Notes: generated from the sequence alone by a model not told the origin. Positions 1 through 8,973 are shown, counted from the stretch's first letter. The stretch: 64,000 nucleotides of DNA from Bacillus sp. AFS073361 (GCF_002567005.1 NZ_NUZU01000004.1:1-64000); one strand, 5' to 3'. Numbers and translations are program-made.

Positions 1-151
1 TTAGTTTTCAAAGAACAATGCATCACTTTAATTAGCGACAACGAAATTAATCTTAACACTTCGCCTCGCAGAAGTCAACTTCTTTTTAAAAATCAACTTC
101 GCCGCCTCAGCGACAAATAATAATATAACAAATAACGTGCATGTACGTCAA
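1..151 (-). promoter_or_regulatory. rRNA operon leader with tandem promoters and boxA
   Basis: Read leftward, two SigA-type promoters stand in tandem. The distal one has -35 TTGACG (146-151), an 18-nt spacer and -10 TATATT (122-127). The proximal one has -35 TTGACT (73-78), a 17-nt spacer and -10 TAAGAT (50-55). They are followed by TTGTTCTTTGAAAAC at 5-19, which matches the boxA-type antitermination element of Bacillus rRNA leaders. A 16S rRNA gene is therefore expected just beyond the left edge. The rRNA gene itself is not visible, so this is an inference from the leader. Confidence 0.72.
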
Positions 152-335
152 CATCTTTTTGCAAAAAACTTTAAACATAAAAGAGGTTTTTAAAAGCATC
201 ATACTCTAACTAAAAAGCACCATAATTATATACTCTAAGGAAGCTCGTTTTTTTCTTATTTCAAATAACCTCAGTTACTTTAAGTAAAAATTAGTTAAGT
301 GGAGTTCTAGTTCTAACCTTAATTTACAGACACAA

Positions 336-370
336 AAAAGCTGTCCCCTAATTATTTTTGGACAGCTTTT
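336..370 (-). terminator. Intrinsic terminator of the M6 protease gene
   Basis: Arms AAAAGCTGTCC (336-346) and GGACAGCTTTT (360-370) form a perfect 11-bp stem. On the minus strand it is followed by a run of T, directly after the protease stop codon. It may also stop plus-strand transcripts. Confidence 0.85.
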
Positions 371-382
371 CTAAGATTTCAC

Positions 383-2434
383 TTACTTTTTATTCACCTT
401 CATAACTACATCAAAATCATAATCAGCACTTCCACCCTTACCTGGGGCAGGTGCATAGGTGACCATCATTACGACCTTAGAGTATTGAGCACTTCGCAGC
501 ATATCACGGAGGTCTACCTTATCACTTTCACTCATATTTAGCAGATTCGGGAATTTAATCACTTTGACGTGATTGTCGTTCCCCTTTGCAACGCCTTTCT
601 TATAGCCGATAAATTGTACTTGATAATCAACATAATCCTTAGTTGCTTGTTCTAGGCTCATGAAGCCCTCGGTAGTTGTCATTGCATCAACCACCCCGCC
701 GTCCAACTTAAGATTTGATACATACCAGCCTGCTTCATTAGAAGCCCAGTCTGTCATATAGCGGAAGGCTACAAGTACCTTCTGACCTGCATATTGCGAA
801 AGGTCAAAACTTTCTGTTGTCCAGCCATTTGAACTTCCAGTAAAGCCTGGAACATTTGCTTTAATTTTTGGATATCCATTAGGGTCAACGACAGTAGATG
901 TATGGTCATTTGCCAACGAAGTCCATGTATTTCCATTATCCGTTGATACTTGAACCGCACCATAATCCCAACCTTCTTCAATATCATATTTTGTATCAAA
1001 AGATAGGGTCGGATTGGTTTTACCTGTTAAATCAAGCTCCTTAATTAAGAAATTGTCCTGTTCATCCCCTTGATTCCCCCAAAGTACGTCACCTTTTACT
1101 GGATCTTTAACTGTTGTCCAGTTCGTACCAAGGAAATCAACCCCTTTAAAATAGAGATGGTCGATTTTCTTATCAGGAGTAATCAGTTTGAAATCCGTTC
1201 CCCATGCGGGTGCAGACTTCCCTAACTTTGCTGCTGCATCGACATTAGGGGTAAGATCAATCGAATTAAAATTATAAGTCTTACTATCTCCTTGATACTT
1301 CCCATCGAGCATAACTGCCGTCAAGAAATCTTGGTATAGAGCATTAAAGTCTCTCTTACTGCCCATTTCTTTTAGAACCGCATTAATACTATTGATTCCT
1401 TGTAATTGATTTTTAAATTCTTTCTGAATAAATTCTTTACCGAATTGCTCATATAAATAAAGTTGGAATAGATAAGCAGTTCCATAGTCTCCTAGGATTT
1501 GAAGATCAGATTGGTCTCCCCATTGTGTTAAGGAATTCTTCAGGTTATTCATAAAGAAGTCGACGTGTGATGCTGAATGACCATAGCCAACCTCAAATTG
1601 TGCAAAATCAGCTAATCCCTCATTGATAAAATTCTCTTCGGCATCATCACTGTCCCGATGAAGCAAATGCTGAAACTCATGGGCAAAAGTTCCTTCATAC
1701 AGATAAGGTCTTGCCGCATTTGGGCCTGTCCTATTTTTCCAATCAAAACTATCAATGGTCATGACATTGCGGTCCGCTAAATCACTAATCGTGTTTGAAA
1801 AATAACCTGCAATATAACTTGGATAATTCGGATTATCATAATTTGCATCTTTAATGTTATCGACTAGAATCACGACACGTCCCGATTCATCCTTATATTC
1901 CGGTCTAGCACCATGTTCTCCCTTTCTTTCTGCTGGTGCCCCAAAAAAAGCAATCTCTTGTTCATAGATTTTTGTATCAAATTCATTTAGTAGATATTTT
2001 ACCTGATCATCGGTTACAACAGAAACACCGGCTGCATTTCTTGGATCTCCTGCATTATACGACAAATCATTTGCTACCCATACCTCTCCATATTTACCTA
2101 CACCTTTAAGGGTAAAGTTTCTCAGTTTATATCTTCCATCTCTATCATCGTGAGTAACCCACGGCACAACTTTCCCGATATCACCTGCCGTTACCGATGC
2201 CACCCCTGCTTGTCCGCTCGCTGATGAATCTCCGTTAACATCAAACTTAAAATTAACCTTGTTATTTCTAATAGCCTCTTCTACCGTTTCCGATCGAAAA
2301 TCTGACCCGATTTCCTGCACGGCTGGATTTGAGTTATACCCATTTACCTTTGCACTTACACCAACAGGGAGTAACATACCAGCTACTAGAACCGTATTAG
2401 ATAAAACAGATAAAACCTTTTTAGATTCTTTCAT
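383..2434 (-). CDS. Secreted M6-type metalloprotease (immune inhibitor A-like)
   Basis: 683 residues with a signal peptide (positively charged start, hydrophobic stretch about 7-27, cleavage probably after VSA-28). The zinc motif HEFQH lies at 252-256, with NEGLADF (Glu272) placed where the third ligand of this metalloprotease type is expected. The C-terminal half has beta-rich segments such as GAVQVSTDNGNTW, as in the C-terminal domains of InhA-type proteases. It probably degrades extracellular proteins. A GGGGG Shine-Dalgarno stands before the ATG, and the gene is monocistronic with its own terminator. It has no evident link to the motility genes. Substrate unknown. Confidence 0.8.
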   Translation of the reverse strand: MKESKKVLSVLSNTVLVAGMLLPVGVSAKVNGYNSNPAVQEIGSDFRSETVEEAIRNNKVNFKFDVNGDSSASGQAGVASVTAGDIGKVVPWVTHDDRDGRYKLRNFTLKGVGKYGEVWVANDLSYNAGDPRNAAGVSVVTDDQVKYLLNEFDTKIYEQEIAFFGAPAERKGEHGARPEYKDESGRVVILVDNIKDANYDNPNYPSYIAGYFSNTISDLADRNVMTIDSFDWKNRTGPNAARPYLYEGTFAHEFQHLLHRDSDDAEENFINEGLADFAQFEVGYGHSASHVDFFMNNLKNSLTQWGDQSDLQILGDYGTAYLFQLYLYEQFGKEFIQKEFKNQLQGINSINAVLKEMGSKRDFNALYQDFLTAVMLDGKYQGDSKTYNFNSIDLTPNVDAAAKLGKSAPAWGTDFKLITPDKKIDHLYFKGVDFLGTNWTTVKDPVKGDVLWGNQGDEQDNFLIKELDLTGKTNPTLSFDTKYDIEEGWDYGAVQVSTDNGNTWTSLANDHTSTVVDPNGYPKIKANVPGFTGSSNGWTTESFDLSQYAGQKVLVAFRYMTDWASNEAGWYVSNLKLDGGVVDAMTTTEGFMSLEQATKDYVDYQVQFIGYKKGVAKGNDNHVKVIKFPNLLNMSESDKVDLRDMLRSAQYSKVVMMVTYAPAPGKGGSADYDFDVVMKVNKK

Positions 2435-2856
2435 TTTTTTCCCCCTAATTAAAGTTATGTATTACCTAAAATTGTAACAATAATATAGCGAGTATTTTGT
2501 CGCATCTCGAATTCTAGTTTCTTTTTTTAAAAGCTAAATTCTCGTATTTTTCGAGTAAATACCAAGTAGGCTATCTAATCAAACGTTTGATTAGATTCAC
2601 TACAAGTACTGAATTATTAGGAATTCTCCTTTGAAGAAGAACATAAAGATCGTCGAAATACGTAAAAAAATTCCGCAGGAAATATCCTACCTTTCTACAT
2701 AAAAAGCTATATTTCTAACGAACTTCTATTATTCTATCCCTCTCTTCTATACCTCTATCACCCAAATAAATTCACATAGTAATGTTCAGTCAGAAAGAAC
2801 GAATGAATAAATTCGAATGAGCATAATGATAAAAAAAGCTGATCGGAGTTGATGGC
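2435..2856. other. Intergenic region between divergent genes
   Basis: AT-rich spacer of 422 bp between the protease (minus) and the staygreen gene (plus). It contains a 24-bp perfect palindrome (2573-2596, listed separately). I see TATATT/TATTAT -10-like sites for the protease at about 2484-2491 (minus) but no convincing -35. No small ORF with a good ribosome-binding site was found. Confidence 0.5.
2573..2596. promoter_or_regulatory. 24-bp perfect palindrome, probable repressor operator
   Basis: The left arm ATCTAATCAAAC is followed directly by its exact complement, with no spacer (centre AAAC|GTTT). A perfect dyad of this length with no T-tract is more like a binding site for a dimeric repressor (TetR-like operators often look so) than a terminator. 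The cognate regulator is not evident in the window. Confidence 0.55.
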
Positions 2857-3309
2857 TTGGCCACTTTCATTCCAGAAAAACTATCTGTTGAATACAATGA
2901 TGGTGTTACGGCTACGGAACCTGTTATTCCAAGACGTTACACACTAACACACTCTGATGTAACTGGTGAACTATTTTTAGCCATTGGAAAGCAGTATGCC
3001 TGGGATAAAATCAATCCTTTGCGGGATGAGGTATTAGGGGAATGGAAAACCAACGGAATTTCCTTGTACTATTGTGTTTATTTAAATATAGATCAAGGGC
3101 AGTATAACCAAAATGTATCAGCTAAACGCGCGGAAATATTCAGACGTGAATTACCGCTTGCTCTATCAGTGATTCGATACGGCGATCGTTTCTTATTCGA
3201 CGCAGCCCCACATCTAGATCATGCTTCCATAATCGTGAATTTCATGTCGGTCTATCCTCAATTTGCTAGACAAGAGAATTGGGGAAATTTCTGCAGTTAT
3301 TCCAAATAA
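2857..3309 (+). CDS. Staygreen (SGR)-family protein
   Basis: 150 residues. It starts at TTG (2857), chosen because GGAG at 2845-2848 sits at normal spacing and no in-frame ATG gives the conserved N-terminus. The sequence FIPEKLSVEY, RRYTLTHSDVTGELFLAIG and DEVLGEW is the pattern of the staygreen family, known in plants for magnesium dechelation of chlorophyll a. Bacterial homologues exist in Bacilli. The bacterial role is unsettled, and it need not act on chlorophyll in this organism. Single gene, no link to its neighbours. Confidence 0.72.
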   Translation: MATFIPEKLSVEYNDGVTATEPVIPRRYTLTHSDVTGELFLAIGKQYAWDKINPLRDEVLGEWKTNGISLYYCVYLNIDQGQYNQNVSAKRAEIFRRELPLALSVIRYGDRFLFDAAPHLDHASIIVNFMSVYPQFARQENWGNFCSYSK

Positions 3310-3343
3310 CCCCCCTCTGATATTTCATTAAATCAAAGGGGGT
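3309..3343 (+). terminator. Stem-loop after the staygreen gene
   Basis: ACCCCCCTCTGAT pairs with ATCAAAGGGGGT with one bulge or mismatch, immediately after the stop codon. The T-tract is poor (GTAATCTATTC), so termination strength is uncertain. Confidence 0.5.
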
Positions 3344-3363
3344 GTAATCTATTCATTGTGTCT

Positions 3364-3660
3364 TTATGGAAAACAGCGGAGAGCTGCTCCCATTATTGAC
3401 TTAAATCGACCAAACACACCTTTATTCATGTCCTCACGTAGCTGGACGCCAGTGACAATGGAGGTTGAAATCACCGGTTGAACAAGGATACCAGGATGAA
3501 GGATAAATAGTTCTGTACGTTCCCAGAGATAGCACCGCCGAAAATATACGTAAACATCAATGTGAAAATGCTGGGCTGGAGCGTAACATCAAACTATTGT
3601 TCAGGTTTGCGGCGAATTTTCAACACCACACGATAGGCCAAGGTAAACGAGTTACGGACT
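3364..3660 (-). pseudogene. Remnant of an ABC-2 type transporter permease
   Basis: Conceptual translation of the minus strand shows an N-terminal part (segments IRRKPEQ, stop, FDVTLQPSIFTLMFTYIFGG) and then, in another frame, HPGILVQPVISTSIVTG and VQLREDMNKGVFGRF. This is the N-terminal half of DrrB/ABC-2 drug-export permeases (typical text: NPEQLFDVT, IFGGAI, GILVQ, VQLREDMNKGVFDRFRS). There is an internal stop, a frameshift near YLSFIL, and the protein ends in unrelated sequence where the rest should follow. No start codon or ribosome-binding site is evident. Clearly decayed. Confidence 0.7.
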
Positions 3661-3665
3661 GTTTG

Positions 3666-3930
3666 TTAGTTCCTTTTTTTCTGCGCTTTAATCTTGACGG
3701 AGAATTTTCCTTTGGAATCAGCAGTTGCTGAACCAAGGGATTTATTTCCTACTTTCACGGTAACTCTTGAGTTCGCTTCCGCTTTCCCTATTACCTTTTT
3801 GTCGTTATCATCTACTTTAATTAATGGTTGGGTTTTTCGGTGCAATAACATCCACAACAATTACTGTCACACTTGAACTTACATTTCCAGCGCTATCTTT
3901 TGCCGAGATGGCTAACTTTGTGCCGGTTTT
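3666..3930 (-). pseudogene. Remnant of a tandem bacterial Ig-like repeat protein
   Basis: One frame reads KTGTKLAISAKDSAGNVSSS then VTVIVVD and stops at PTIN. The next frame continues KVDDNDKKVIGKAEANSRVT and TADSKGKFSVKIKAQKKRN. Together they make the end of one and most of another Bac_Ig-type repeat as found in Bacillus surface or secreted proteins, broken by a frameshift near 3823 and truncated at 3666. It abuts the permease remnant directly, so unrelated gene pieces have been joined by deletion. Confidence 0.68.
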
Positions 3931-3965
3931 TTGAACCGCTATTGAGATAGTAATCAGATAGAAAG

Positions 3966-3990
3966 TCCCCTCCACACACGGTGAAGGGGA
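3966..3990 (-). terminator. Stem-loop downstream of the histidine kinase gene
   Basis: TCCCCTCCAC (3966-3975) pairs with GTGAAGGGGA (3981-3990) with one mismatch and a 5-nt loop, about 75 nt past the kinase stop codon. The downstream CTTTCT is a weak T-tract on the minus strand; on the plus strand TTGATCTTTTTATTTT follows. Confidence 0.45.
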
Positions 3991-4064
3991 TTGATCTTTT
4001 TATTTTCGGTTGATCTTGTCTGGATGAATATCGCAAGATTTTCGAGTGTCCGCTTTAGGTCAAT

Positions 4065-5927
4065 TTAAGTTAAAGCATCATACCATTGAATTTGTAAGGG
4101 GAGACATATATCGATTTGTAAACCCAAATCAGATGTATGAAACATGATCTGTCCATCTAGGCTTCGGACCCTTTCTTGAATTCCATACAAACCAATTTGT
4201 TTAGATGTCCCGTAAAATACTTTTTCCTCTACCCCGATCCCATTGTCTTGATAGATTAACTTTATCTGGTCATTCTCATTAAACAATCCAATTTGGACAC
4301 CTGTTGCCTGCGAATGTTTCGTTGCGTTTGCCAAAAGTTCTTGGACGATTCGATAGATACCTAAGAGTTGGTCTTCATTTAACTGGTCAAACATACCTTG
4401 TTTATTAAATTCAATCACGTATTCACCGGATCGAATGTGTGTTTCTTGAATCAAAAACTCAAGCCCTTTTACAATTCCTAATTTTTTTATAAAAGGAGGA
4501 GTGAGTTCGTTACAAGTAATTCTAATTTGATGAATCACTTCTTCAAATCCTTCATGAATTCGTTTCAACCGCTGCAGCATCGGTTCCGGTAATGGGGCCT
4601 CCTCGATAAATTCTGATAATTGCCTATACCATAATATTTGTTCCTGTAACGCTGAATCATGAAGATCAATCGAAAGCTTAATCCGCTGCTGTTCCGCTAC
4701 CTTAAAAAGGAGTCTTGATAACCAAGCAGGTCCTTGCTTTTCCTTGACTACATATTTTAGTTCTGATAATAAGTCCTCGATGTGGTGGATGTTTTCTGAA
4801 AAAATTTCTGAAAAGCGAGAAATTGTTAGTAACCATTGAATCAAAGGTTTTTGACAGGATGAATCCTTACCATTCTCAACGTATACAAAGTATTTGCTAT
4901 CGCTACAGGTTGCAACTTTCGTGAAAATAAAACCTTTACCTTGGATCAGAACTTTGTCGGTTGTATAGAAATTTTCCTCAGGAAACGCAATGGGTTTAGA
5001 GGACTCAATCCGGCCATCAGGGGTTACACAAATCACCCCTACATTTTTCGTTTCAAAAATATTACCGATAATCTCCACAAGAATATTAAACAGATCCTCT
5101 TTTTTTATTACTCTTTGTGTTTCTTTGGAGATGAAATTAAGACCTTCATAGAGACTTCGATAAAGTTTCTCACTTTGAATCAGGATTTCATCTGCTCTCT
5201 TTTTTTCACTGATATCTCTCGATACATACACGATATTTCCGAGCTGCCCATTTTCATCGTATATTGGTACAATCTGTGTCTCAATGTGAATAATCTGACC
5301 ATTTTCTTGAACCAACCTCAACCCGAATCTTCGCATACTTTTGGTTCTTTTCAATTCCTCTATCTCTTTATGAAACAGGGATAAATCATCAGGATGGAAA
5401 AAACGACGTGGATCTTCACCCTCATATTTAGTGTAGCCTAACACTTTTTGATGAGAGGGAGAAACATAGGCAACATGTAAATCACTATCCAAGATACCAA
5501 TCATATCGGTCGTGTTTTCTGCAATCAATCGATATTTAGTCTGGCTAGCTAATAAATCCTCCTTTAATTTTCTCTTTTCCGTGATGTCTTGAATATGCGA
5601 AACAAAATACAAAGGATGTTCATCTTCATCTCGTACGAGCGATACATTAAGTTGGACCCATACTGGGTGTCCAGAGCGGTGAATTAACCGTTTTTCGACC
5701 TCATAAGCTGTGATTTCGTTGTTTAAGAGTTTATGTGCATGCTTAAGGCCCCGTTCCATATCGTCTGGATGGGTAATATCCATCATCGTCAGCTGTAAGA
5801 ATTGATTTTGGCTGTAACCCATAAATTGGCACAGGGCAGGATTCACTTGCATCCATTTACCCTCCAAGGAAACTAATCCCACCCCAATAGGAGCATGTTC
5901 AAAAGCATGAGAAAATAATTTATTCAT
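4065..5927 (-). CDS. Cytoplasmic PAS-domain sensor histidine kinase (NarL/DegS-type)
   Basis: 620 residues, no transmembrane segment. PAS1 at about 5-117 and PAS2 at about 130-245 each end in a DIxEKK-type linker. A poorly conserved sensor region (about 260-400) could be GAF-like. The HisKA_3 dimerisation helix has phospho-acceptor His423 (DLHDSALQEQ), and the HATPase at about 520-615 shows ELLANATKHS, DNGIGVE and GLYGIQERV. It would sense a cytosolic signal and phosphorylate the response regulator encoded 48 bp upstream. It lies just after sigD but is separated from it by a terminator. The signal is unknown. Confidence 0.85.
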   Translation of the reverse strand: MNKLFSHAFEHAPIGVGLVSLEGKWMQVNPALCQFMGYSQNQFLQLTMMDITHPDDMERGLKHAHKLLNNEITAYEVEKRLIHRSGHPVWVQLNVSLVRDEDEHPLYFVSHIQDITEKRKLKEDLLASQTKYRLIAENTTDMIGILDSDLHVAYVSPSHQKVLGYTKYEGEDPRRFFHPDDLSLFHKEIEELKRTKSMRRFGLRLVQENGQIIHIETQIVPIYDENGQLGNIVYVSRDISEKKRADEILIQSEKLYRSLYEGLNFISKETQRVIKKEDLFNILVEIIGNIFETKNVGVICVTPDGRIESSKPIAFPEENFYTTDKVLIQGKGFIFTKVATCSDSKYFVYVENGKDSSCQKPLIQWLLTISRFSEIFSENIHHIEDLLSELKYVVKEKQGPAWLSRLLFKVAEQQRIKLSIDLHDSALQEQILWYRQLSEFIEEAPLPEPMLQRLKRIHEGFEEVIHQIRITCNELTPPFIKKLGIVKGLEFLIQETHIRSGEYVIEFNKQGMFDQLNEDQLLGIYRIVQELLANATKHSQATGVQIGLFNENDQIKLIYQDNGIGVEEKVFYGTSKQIGLYGIQERVRSLDGQIMFHTSDLGLQIDICLPLQIQWYDALT

Positions 5928-5975
5928 TAGTTATCACCATTAAAAGATAATTGAAGAATTTTTGCCCTGATCATA

Positions 5976-6611
5976 TTAAATAAGGCCCATTTCTTTCACT
6001 TTTACGACAGCCTCAAGTCTAGTTTGCACCCCTAATTTTTGAAAGAGATTCGTCAAACTGTATTCCAATGATCGTTGACCAATATACAGGACTTGGGCAA
6101 TTTCCTTGTTCGTCTTACCTTTTACTAATTCTTTTAAAATTTCCTTTTCTTTTTCATTGAGAGTGATCATTTCCGTATGTGACTCTTTCTGGATCAAAGG
6201 TCCAGTTCCTTGATAAATTTCTCTCAACATGGAGAATGGAATCACAACTTCTTGATTTAAAGCACATCGAATAGCCCTAATTAAGTGATCCTTTGTTGCT
6301 GTTTTGGGAACAAACCCCACCGCTCCTGACTCCATTAACAATCCTAAATGCGGGAGGATATCATAACCGGTATATATCAAAATATTAGCTTTATGGTCTA
6401 TGGCCAACACCTTTTTCGTGAGTTCGAAGCCATCCATTTCAGGCATTTGAAGATCAAAAAGCATCACATCAAACTTTTGCTTTTTTACCCTTTCCAAAGC
6501 CTGTAAACTAGACGTCTCAATATGGACCTTCATATCCTTTTCATTCTCAATAATTAACTTGGTGCCTTCAACAACCAATGGATGGTCATCAACAAGCAAA
6601 ATTTGAATCAT
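5976..6611 (-). CDS. NarL/LuxR-family response regulator
   Basis: 211 residues. The receiver domain has DD at 8-9, phospho-acceptor Asp53 (LFDLQMPEMDG) and a conserved Lys in PKTA. The C-terminal LuxR-type helix-turn-helix (about 146-211, LNEKEKEILKELVKGKTNKE) resembles those of ComA and DegU. It precedes the kinase in the same orientation, so they form a two-component pair. TATACT -10-like sites lie upstream at about 6685-6712. Its position next to sigD makes it a candidate regulator of motility, but that is inference only. Confidence 0.87.
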   Translation of the reverse strand: MIQILLVDDHPLVVEGTKLIIENEKDMKVHIETSSLQALERVKKQKFDVMLFDLQMPEMDGFELTKKVLAIDHKANILIYTGYDILPHLGLLMESGAVGFVPKTATKDHLIRAIRCALNQEVVIPFSMLREIYQGTGPLIQKESHTEMITLNEKEKEILKELVKGKTNKEIAQVLYIGQRSLEYSLTNLFQKLGVQTRLEAVVKVKEMGLI

Positions 6612-6772
6612 TTTAACACCTCAAATACCATGCTATGTTGGAGTTTCTTTTCCACCCAAAGATTGACTCCTTTTCTAGTGCGAGTATAACTCTATTTTCT
6701 CCATTAGTATAGTACCACCACTTTTTAAATCCAGACAAGCTACAAATGATTAATATTGTTATTATGTCCATA

Positions 6773-6830
6773 GAAAAAAACATTAAATACCTCCCATAGG
6801 ATTTCTTTTAGAAATCTTCCAGGAGGTATT
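6773..6830 (-). terminator. Intrinsic terminator at the end of the main fla operon
   Basis: On the minus strand AATACCTCC (6822-6830) pairs with GGAGGTATT (6786-6794), with an inner stem GATTTCTaaaAGAAATC, followed by AATGTTTTTTTC. It lies about 50 nt after the sigD stop codon and separates the fla operon from the two-component pair. Confidence 0.82.
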
Positions 6831-6879
6831 ATCTTAGGCACGTTCATATCTTATAGGCAATTGAATGATTAAAATTGGA

Positions 6880-7683
6880 TCAAAGGAAGGAATCCAATGA
6901 AAAACCCTTAGCTTCAAAACTTTTTCGCAAGCGCAGAATAGCCCCGGAATGGATCTGGGAAATCCGCCCTTTTGTGAGATTCATGACTTCGGCGATCTCT
7001 ACTTGAGAAAGTCCCTCGTAATAAAATAATGAGATGACTATTCTTTCTTTTTCTGACATCTTATCAATGCTTGCCGCCATCATTTTCCGGAATTCCACCA
7101 TTTGCGCTTGTCGTTCTTGGGATAGTAATGTATTATCCCTAATTTGATCCAATCGGCTCTGCTGTTTTCCTTCCTCTTCATGAGCATTGACGGATTCATT
7201 AAGGGAGAGCAGTGTTGACAAGGATAAAGTAGCCATACCCAGTCTCACTTCATCTATTGACATATTCAAATAGTTGCATAGTTCTTCTTCGGAAGGCGAT
7301 CTCATCAACGTTTGCTCCAGATAGCGAAACGCCTGATTTATTTTTTGGGCTTTATCTCTTGATCCGCGCGGTACCCAGTCCATCTGGCGAATCCCATCAA
7401 GCATCGCTCCTTTTATCCGCCAAAGACCGTAGGTTTCGAATTGATACCCCTTTTTGTAGTCGAATTTTCTGATCGCTTCGATTAAACCGATATAACCTAA
7501 CCCAATCAAGTCCTCCCTGGGAATAATATGTTGGGGGATACTCATGCTTAAACGATTAGCCATTTTCTCTACCAAATGCCCATACTGTTTTACTAGGTTT
7601 TCTTGCAATATTGCATCATGGTTCTCCTGATACGTCCTCCATAAAGAAGAATGTGGAATCGATTCTTTGATAGCAGGTGTCAA
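6880..7683 (-). CDS. sigD: RNA polymerase sigma factor SigD (FliA/WhiG family)
   Basis: 267 residues, the usual length. Region 2 at about 27-103 (REDLIGLGYIGLIEAIRKFD, FETYGLWRIKGAMLDGIR), region 3 at about 108-185 and region 4 with its helix-turn-helix at about 210-258 (SQVEIAEVMNLTKGRISQIH). It directs transcription of late flagellar genes; matching promoters lie upstream of flgM, flaG, fliD and csrA in this window. It is the last gene of the long fla operon, as in Bacillus, and is held in check by FlgM. Confidence 0.95.
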   Translation of the reverse strand: MTPAIKESIPHSSLWRTYQENHDAILQENLVKQYGHLVEKMANRLSMSIPQHIIPREDLIGLGYIGLIEAIRKFDYKKGYQFETYGLWRIKGAMLDGIRQMDWVPRGSRDKAQKINQAFRYLEQTLMRSPSEEELCNYLNMSIDEVRLGMATLSLSTLLSLNESVNAHEEEGKQQSRLDQIRDNTLLSQERQAQMVEFRKMMAASIDKMSEKERIVISLFYYEGLSQVEIAEVMNLTKGRISQIHSGAILRLRKSFEAKGFSLDSFL

Positions 7684-7709
7684 GTATTACCCCTCCTTGT
7701 TGTTCGTGA

Positions 7710-8075
7710 TCATGTACGGATGGTGTGAGCGACTCTTTCAGGATCTTTTCCTTCCTCCCGAGTATGTAAAGAGTCCAGAGGAATAGATTGGAACACTGGT
7801 TCTGCCATCGGCACTTCTTCTACATGGTTTGTCCTTTCCGTTTCTGGGCTGCTCTCCTCGACCGTATTTTGTTTCTGGGAAAGTTCTGGGTTTTTCTTTG
7901 ATATAATTTGATGCAAAATAAATCGCAAAATAATACCCAAAATGAAGAAGAGAAGAAATCCTATACCCGCTCTGAACAATGCTGTTTGCCATGTATTATT
8001 TTGCAAAGAAAAGTAATAGGTAAAAAGGAATGCTGTTAATCCTAGGCTTGCATTAACTATCCAATTTGCTACCAT
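7710..8075 (-). CDS. Small membrane protein of the fla operon, function unknown
   Basis: 121 residues. Two hydrophobic segments (about 5-25 and 33-55) are followed by a polar, acidic tail rich in Glu, Pro and Gln. It sits between flhG and sigD with 13-26 bp gaps, so it is co-transcribed with the export genes. I do not recognise the family. In B. subtilis the place before sigD is taken by cheB-cheA-cheW-cheC-cheD, which are missing here. A minus-strand ORF in another frame overlaps it but lacks this membrane pattern. Confidence 0.7.
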   Translation of the reverse strand: MVANWIVNASLGLTAFLFTYYFSLQNNTWQTALFRAGIGFLLFFILGIILRFILHQIISKKNPELSQKQNTVEESSPETERTNHVEEVPMAEPVFQSIPLDSLHTREEGKDPERVAHTIRT

Positions 8076-8088
8076 CTGGTCCTCCCTT

Positions 8089-8973
8089 TTACGACGATTT
8101 ACCTAAAGATATAATTTTTTCGAAAAACCCTCGAATCCCTGTAGTGGCAACAGAAGAATGCTCTTCCAAATCTGGCAAATAAGAATAGACTATTTGTTTG
8201 ATGCTTTTTGATGCTGAACAATTAGGATACGATATAAAAAATGGTGTTTGTGATCGAACCGACTGCCTTACGTGGTTATCTTCCATGAGACAGCCCAATG
8301 TTTTTAAGTGTAGCTTCAGAAAATGACTGCAAGCATTTTGCAGTGATCTTGATGTTTCAGCGGCTTCTCGGTACGTTTGTGCGCGATTCACCACCAAACG
8401 AAATTTCGGAGCTTGTTGGCTGAAATGAAGAACAGTTTTCAACACGGCATAGGAATCGGCCATAGCTGTGGGCTCAGGTGTGGTGACCAAGATTGTTTCG
8501 TCCGAAGCTAAAATGAAATCCACGAGCTCTTTTGATACTCCAGCACCAGTATCGAGTAAAATAAAATCGGCATAGGTTTGAAGCTCTTGAATCTGGCTCC
8601 AAAAAAACGAGAGCTTAATTTGATCTAATTCCAAAAGATCTTGTATTTCGAGGCCGCCGGATATATACTCGATTCCTTCCGTTCCTTGTTCGATTACATC
8701 CCTTATATATTTCCTCTGATGCAAGACCTCTACTAAACTGTACCGCGGTGTAATTCCCATCAGAATATTGATATTCGCAGTTGATAAATCCAAATCTAAG
8801 ATAATGACTCTTTTACCGACTGCTTTTAACCCTAAGGCAAAATTAAGCGTAAAATTTGATTTGCCAACCCCGCCTTTTCCACTGGTAATCGTAATCACAC
8901 GAGAGGTATGTGGTTTTTGCTGCTGATCATTAAATCGATGCATATATTCTCGCAGGCTTTGTGCTTGATCCAT
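8089..8973 (-). CDS. flhG: Flagellum number/site regulator FlhG (MinD-like ATPase)
   Basis: 294 residues. The N-terminal DQAQSLR (2-8) is the FlhG motif that stimulates FlhF GTPase activity. A deviant Walker A, GKGGVGKS (32-39), is followed by switch motifs LDLDLSTAN and LLDTGAGVS. A C-terminal amphipathic region could be the membrane targeting helix. It controls flagellar number and placement together with FlhF. It overlaps the end of flhF by 44 bp, which implies translational coupling. Confidence 0.93.
   Translation of the reverse strand: MDQAQSLREYMHRFNDQQQKPHTSRVITITSGKGGVGKSNFTLNFALGLKAVGKRVIILDLDLSTANINILMGITPRYSLVEVLHQRKYIRDVIEQGTEGIEYISGGLEIQDLLELDQIKLSFFWSQIQELQTYADFILLDTGAGVSKELVDFILASDETILVTTPEPTAMADSYAVLKTVLHFSQQAPKFRLVVNRAQTYREAAETSRSLQNACSHFLKLHLKTLGCLMEDNHVRQSVRSQTPFFISYPNCSASKSIKQIVYSYLPDLEEHSSVATTGIRGFFEKIISLGKSS

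Noticed and set aside
4941-5384. 147-residue plus-strand ORF
   Set aside because: Shadow of the histidine kinase gene on the opposite strand; no ribosome site or recognisable domain.
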